From: Isoetes taiwanensis
Lineage: Eukaryota; Streptophyta; Lycopodiopsida; Isoetales; Isoetaceae
Length of the DNA: 64,000 nt
NCBI GenBank assembly: GCA_021234155.1
Contig: JAJEKV010000039.1
Location: forward strand, 5,748,745-5,812,744
Direction of reading: 5' to 3'
The notes under the pieces were generated by a model. The model saw only the letters and a list, made by a program, of their open reading frames with translations, was not told the DNA's origin and did no database searches. Positions 61,982 through 64,000 of the stretch are shown one piece after another; positions within the stretch are counted from its first letter, which is position 1, and every line of letters begins with the position of its first letter. The translations under genes and the position numbers were made by a program.

Positions 61982-62904
61982 CTTCAGTCCTAGAGATGGT
62001 TGAGGTCTGTTTCATGAGAATAAGAGAATTAGTACCCAGATTGAAAGATAGAAGCAAAATATTGAATTAGAAAACAAAAAAGAGTATTCTGCCAGAGCTT
62101 TCAACCATTCTGAGTAATATGTAACATAGCAGGTGTCTACAGGAACTACTAGAAGAAATTCATGAGAGAGGGAGAAGAAAAGCTTGGCAGAAGAAACAAG
62201 CAATTTTGAAGAAACAAGCAATACTAGAGCTTTTTGAAGATCTTTGCAATTGCAAAGGCCTCATTGGAAAGGATGCAAATACATGAGTATGAATCATAAG
62301 CTATTAGGGATAAGGATGAGAATAAAATCAAGTAAACGCACCACGATTTGCAAATAGAATGAAATGGAAATGGAATTCAGATCCGAGATTAAATTTCGGC
62401 ATCATTTTTTAAGACTGGAATTCCGACACCGGCATACGGACGTCAGGCAACTTGCCCAATTCGACTTATTCGGATCCGAAATCTCTCTCAAATCCGGTTT
62501 CGAATTTCCTTCTCTCCACCGTTCGAGCTCCTGGCTATGGCGCTTCTGAACTATTTTGCCCTCCCAACTATGGCTCACCTCTGAAGCTGGTTCCCGTGGG
62601 TCCCCAACGCTTAGAGAGGCGAATATGCCAATATTTTTCTAAGAATCATTTTGGCCGTTTCGTTCGGTAATCCGGCCAAAAAATGGCAGAGAAATGTGTT
62701 CTGGTTTGTGTGTGGAGTAGGGTCGAAATCGACACTGGTTTTTTTTCGTCTTATGCGACGACGTGGTTGAGATGGTAAGGCGAAGATTCAAGTAGCTGGA
62801 CGGGTTATTAATCGCTAGAAGCTCAAGACTTCGCCAAGAAATTTGTTTCCTTGTCTTTGTCTTGGGCTTTTTACCTCGCCGGATTGGGGCGATAATCTGT
62901 CACG

Positions 62905-63305
62905 GAAGCCTCGTATTTAAGAGGTGAAAAACGAGAGCTACGCAGGGACATTCTTTCCTTCACTTTTTTTTTCTGCTGTAGATGTAGAAGTTTCGTACGC
63001 TTGAATTCGTGCTCTGTTTCGAAACCTCTTTTGTCTTTGATGCTACTGGAATGTGGGCATGTGGGTCGCTGTAAACCAGGATGCTATTCTTATTCTTCGA
63101 ATTAGGTAGGAAAAAATTCATTTCAGACTTTAGTTCGAATCTAACCGGGAATCAAAATTCCTAGCCACCCCCACGAAACAATTTAAGATTGAATTGTTAA
63201 CTCGTCGGTTTTGTGGATTTGACTCAGATTGATTCTATGCTCTTTATTCTTGTTGAGATTGGTACGGTTTCTTCCAGTAACGGACTTTGCTAAAAACTCT
63301 TGCAG
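62905..63305 (+). promoter_or_regulatory. Putative core promoter, 5' UTR and UTR intron of the SBP-like gene
   Basis: A TATA-like TATTTAAG lies near 62911. A pyrimidine-rich stretch follows (62950-62985). GTAGGAA at 63106 and TTGCAG ending at 63305 could bound a 200-bp intron in the 5' UTR. The region 61990-62900 between the hAT gene and this promoter has no gene; two short frames at 62364-62670 show no motif. Confidence 0.4.
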
Positions 63306-63348
63306 ATGTTTTAAATGGGCACGAAATGCATATCCCTCGGAAGCCGCA

Positions 63349-64000
63349 ATGAATGCGGCGAAGAAGACCTATTTCGAAGATCAGTCTAATTTCTTGTTGA
63401 GTAGCAAACTACCGGATTCTGCTGGGCTCTACAATCAGCATGCTGCTATGTCTCAGGAAGAAATTGATCATACTTCTTCTACCACTTTAGGGGCGAACTC
63501 TAGCACTTCTGATTCTTGTTGGGCTGCCAGATCCTGGGAGAATACTGGGTCAGGTGGAGGAAGTATTGATGGGGATTACTCCGGTGGAAGAATAGACTGG
63601 GATATAAAAGCTTCCTGGGACTGGGATAACGCTATGTACTTCTCTGGTAAAGGTTCTGAGAAAAAGGGAGATTGGGCAGCAGAAACAGGGGAAGTGTTCT
63701 TGCAAAACGGTGGAAAAGAGAACCCGTTTCCTGTCTCAACTTCTTCTTCAGGTATACCAGGCCTTGCTGCTACCCGAAATGCTGAGACTGGAGTTGTTTG
63801 TAGCTCAAATCAGAAGAAACAACCCACTGATTTACAGATTCAAGCCTTCAAGCTTAGTGGGCAGGCTACACAGGGGGAAGCAATGTCTCAGAAAGGTTTG
63901 AACTCCATTGATTTAAGTGGAATTGAGACTGAGGAAAAGTCTGAGAAAAGGACTAAATCTTCTATTCCTGCACAACAGATGTGTGATAAGAAGGATTCGT
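63349..64000 (+). CDS. N-terminal part of a probable SBP-box (SPL) transcription factor, open at window end
   Basis: An uninterrupted frame of 217 codons starts at ATG 63349 (MNAAKKTYFEDQSNFLL...) and runs past the window end. Near residue 84 it has RIDWDIKASWDWDNAMYFSG, like the W-D-W-containing N-terminal motif of long SPL proteins. It is otherwise Ser/Gly/Gln-rich as in SPL N-termini. The SBP zinc-finger domain would lie downstream and is not visible, so the call is tentative. The start is preceded by an in-frame open stretch and an acceptor (63305), so translation could begin only here if that exon is UTR. SPL proteins are nuclear DNA-binding regulators (family knowledge). Codon use is ordinary for a host gene. 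Confidence 0.45.
   Translation, partial: MNAAKKTYFEDQSNFLLSSKLPDSAGLYNQHAAMSQEEIDHTSSTTLGANSSTSDSCWAARSWENTGSGGGSIDGDYSGGRIDWDIKASWDWDNAMYFSGKGSEKKGDWAAETGEVFLQNGGKENPFPVSTSSSGIPGLAATRNAETGVVCSSNQKKQPTDLQIQAFKLSGQATQGEAMSQKGLNSIDLSGIETEEKSEKRTKSSIPAQQMCDKKDS

Overview
The window looks like repeat-rich nuclear DNA of a land plant. The plant evidence is an OTA/Tat-like Ty3/gypsy retrotransposon, fragments of plant-type genes trapped in a Helitron (UBP3/4-like deubiquitinase, CHUP1-like protein, plant sialidase-like protein), a 5S-rRNA-derived repeat and an SBP-like gene start. The mix of element types (DUF7869-like transposase, ParB/methyltransferase genes, MULE relatives, heavily nested LINEs) suggests a large-genome seed-free plant such as a fern. 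That is an inference and was not tested. No rRNA, functional tRNA or organellar gene was recognised.

Layout. 1-5.5 kb: frameshifted Ty3/gypsy element with a linear order gag, protease, extra RNase H, RT, degenerate RNase H, integrase. 5.5-8.6 kb: higher-order tandem repeat built of ~422-bp units. 8.7-17.2 kb: an antisense LINE split by a 6.7-kb Helitron (9488-16219) that carries gene fragments and a polypurine tract. 18.0-25.1 kb: a multi-exon minus-strand gene fusing a ParB/sulfiredoxin-like domain to a beta-class DNA methyltransferase; one intron is swollen by foldback elements. 25.0-35.5 kb: dispersed copies of that gene's 5' exon, split by an 8.47-kb DNA transposon (26274-34743; 25-bp TIRs, ACCA target duplication). 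The transposon carries a second ParB-methyltransferase gene, a divergently oriented DUF7869-like transposase, and two arrays of an 18-bp palindrome at ~41-bp pitch. 35.5-37.0 kb: small TIR element. 37.4-39.3 kb: MULE-like transposase pseudogene. 39.3-44.7 kb: ~765-bp duplication, one copy of which is cut by a 2.19-kb Helitron, so that filled and empty sites lie side by side. 44.7-48.6 kb: a SINE and two LINEs nested in a (GA)n microsatellite. 48.6-59.6 kb: LINE fragments, 5S-derived repeats and sequence in which no gene was recognised. 59.6-62.0 kb: hAT transposase. 63.3-64.0 kb: start of a probable SBP-box host gene that runs off the window.

The main discovery candidate is the 26.3-34.7 kb transposon. 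Its termini and target duplication can be read directly, and it combines a transposase-like gene, a ParB-like/DNA-methyltransferase gene and phased palindromic arrays, one lying between the divergent genes. A related ParB-methyltransferase gene lies just beside it. The reading-frame breaks show that this transposon copy is decayed, so function is inferred from architecture only.
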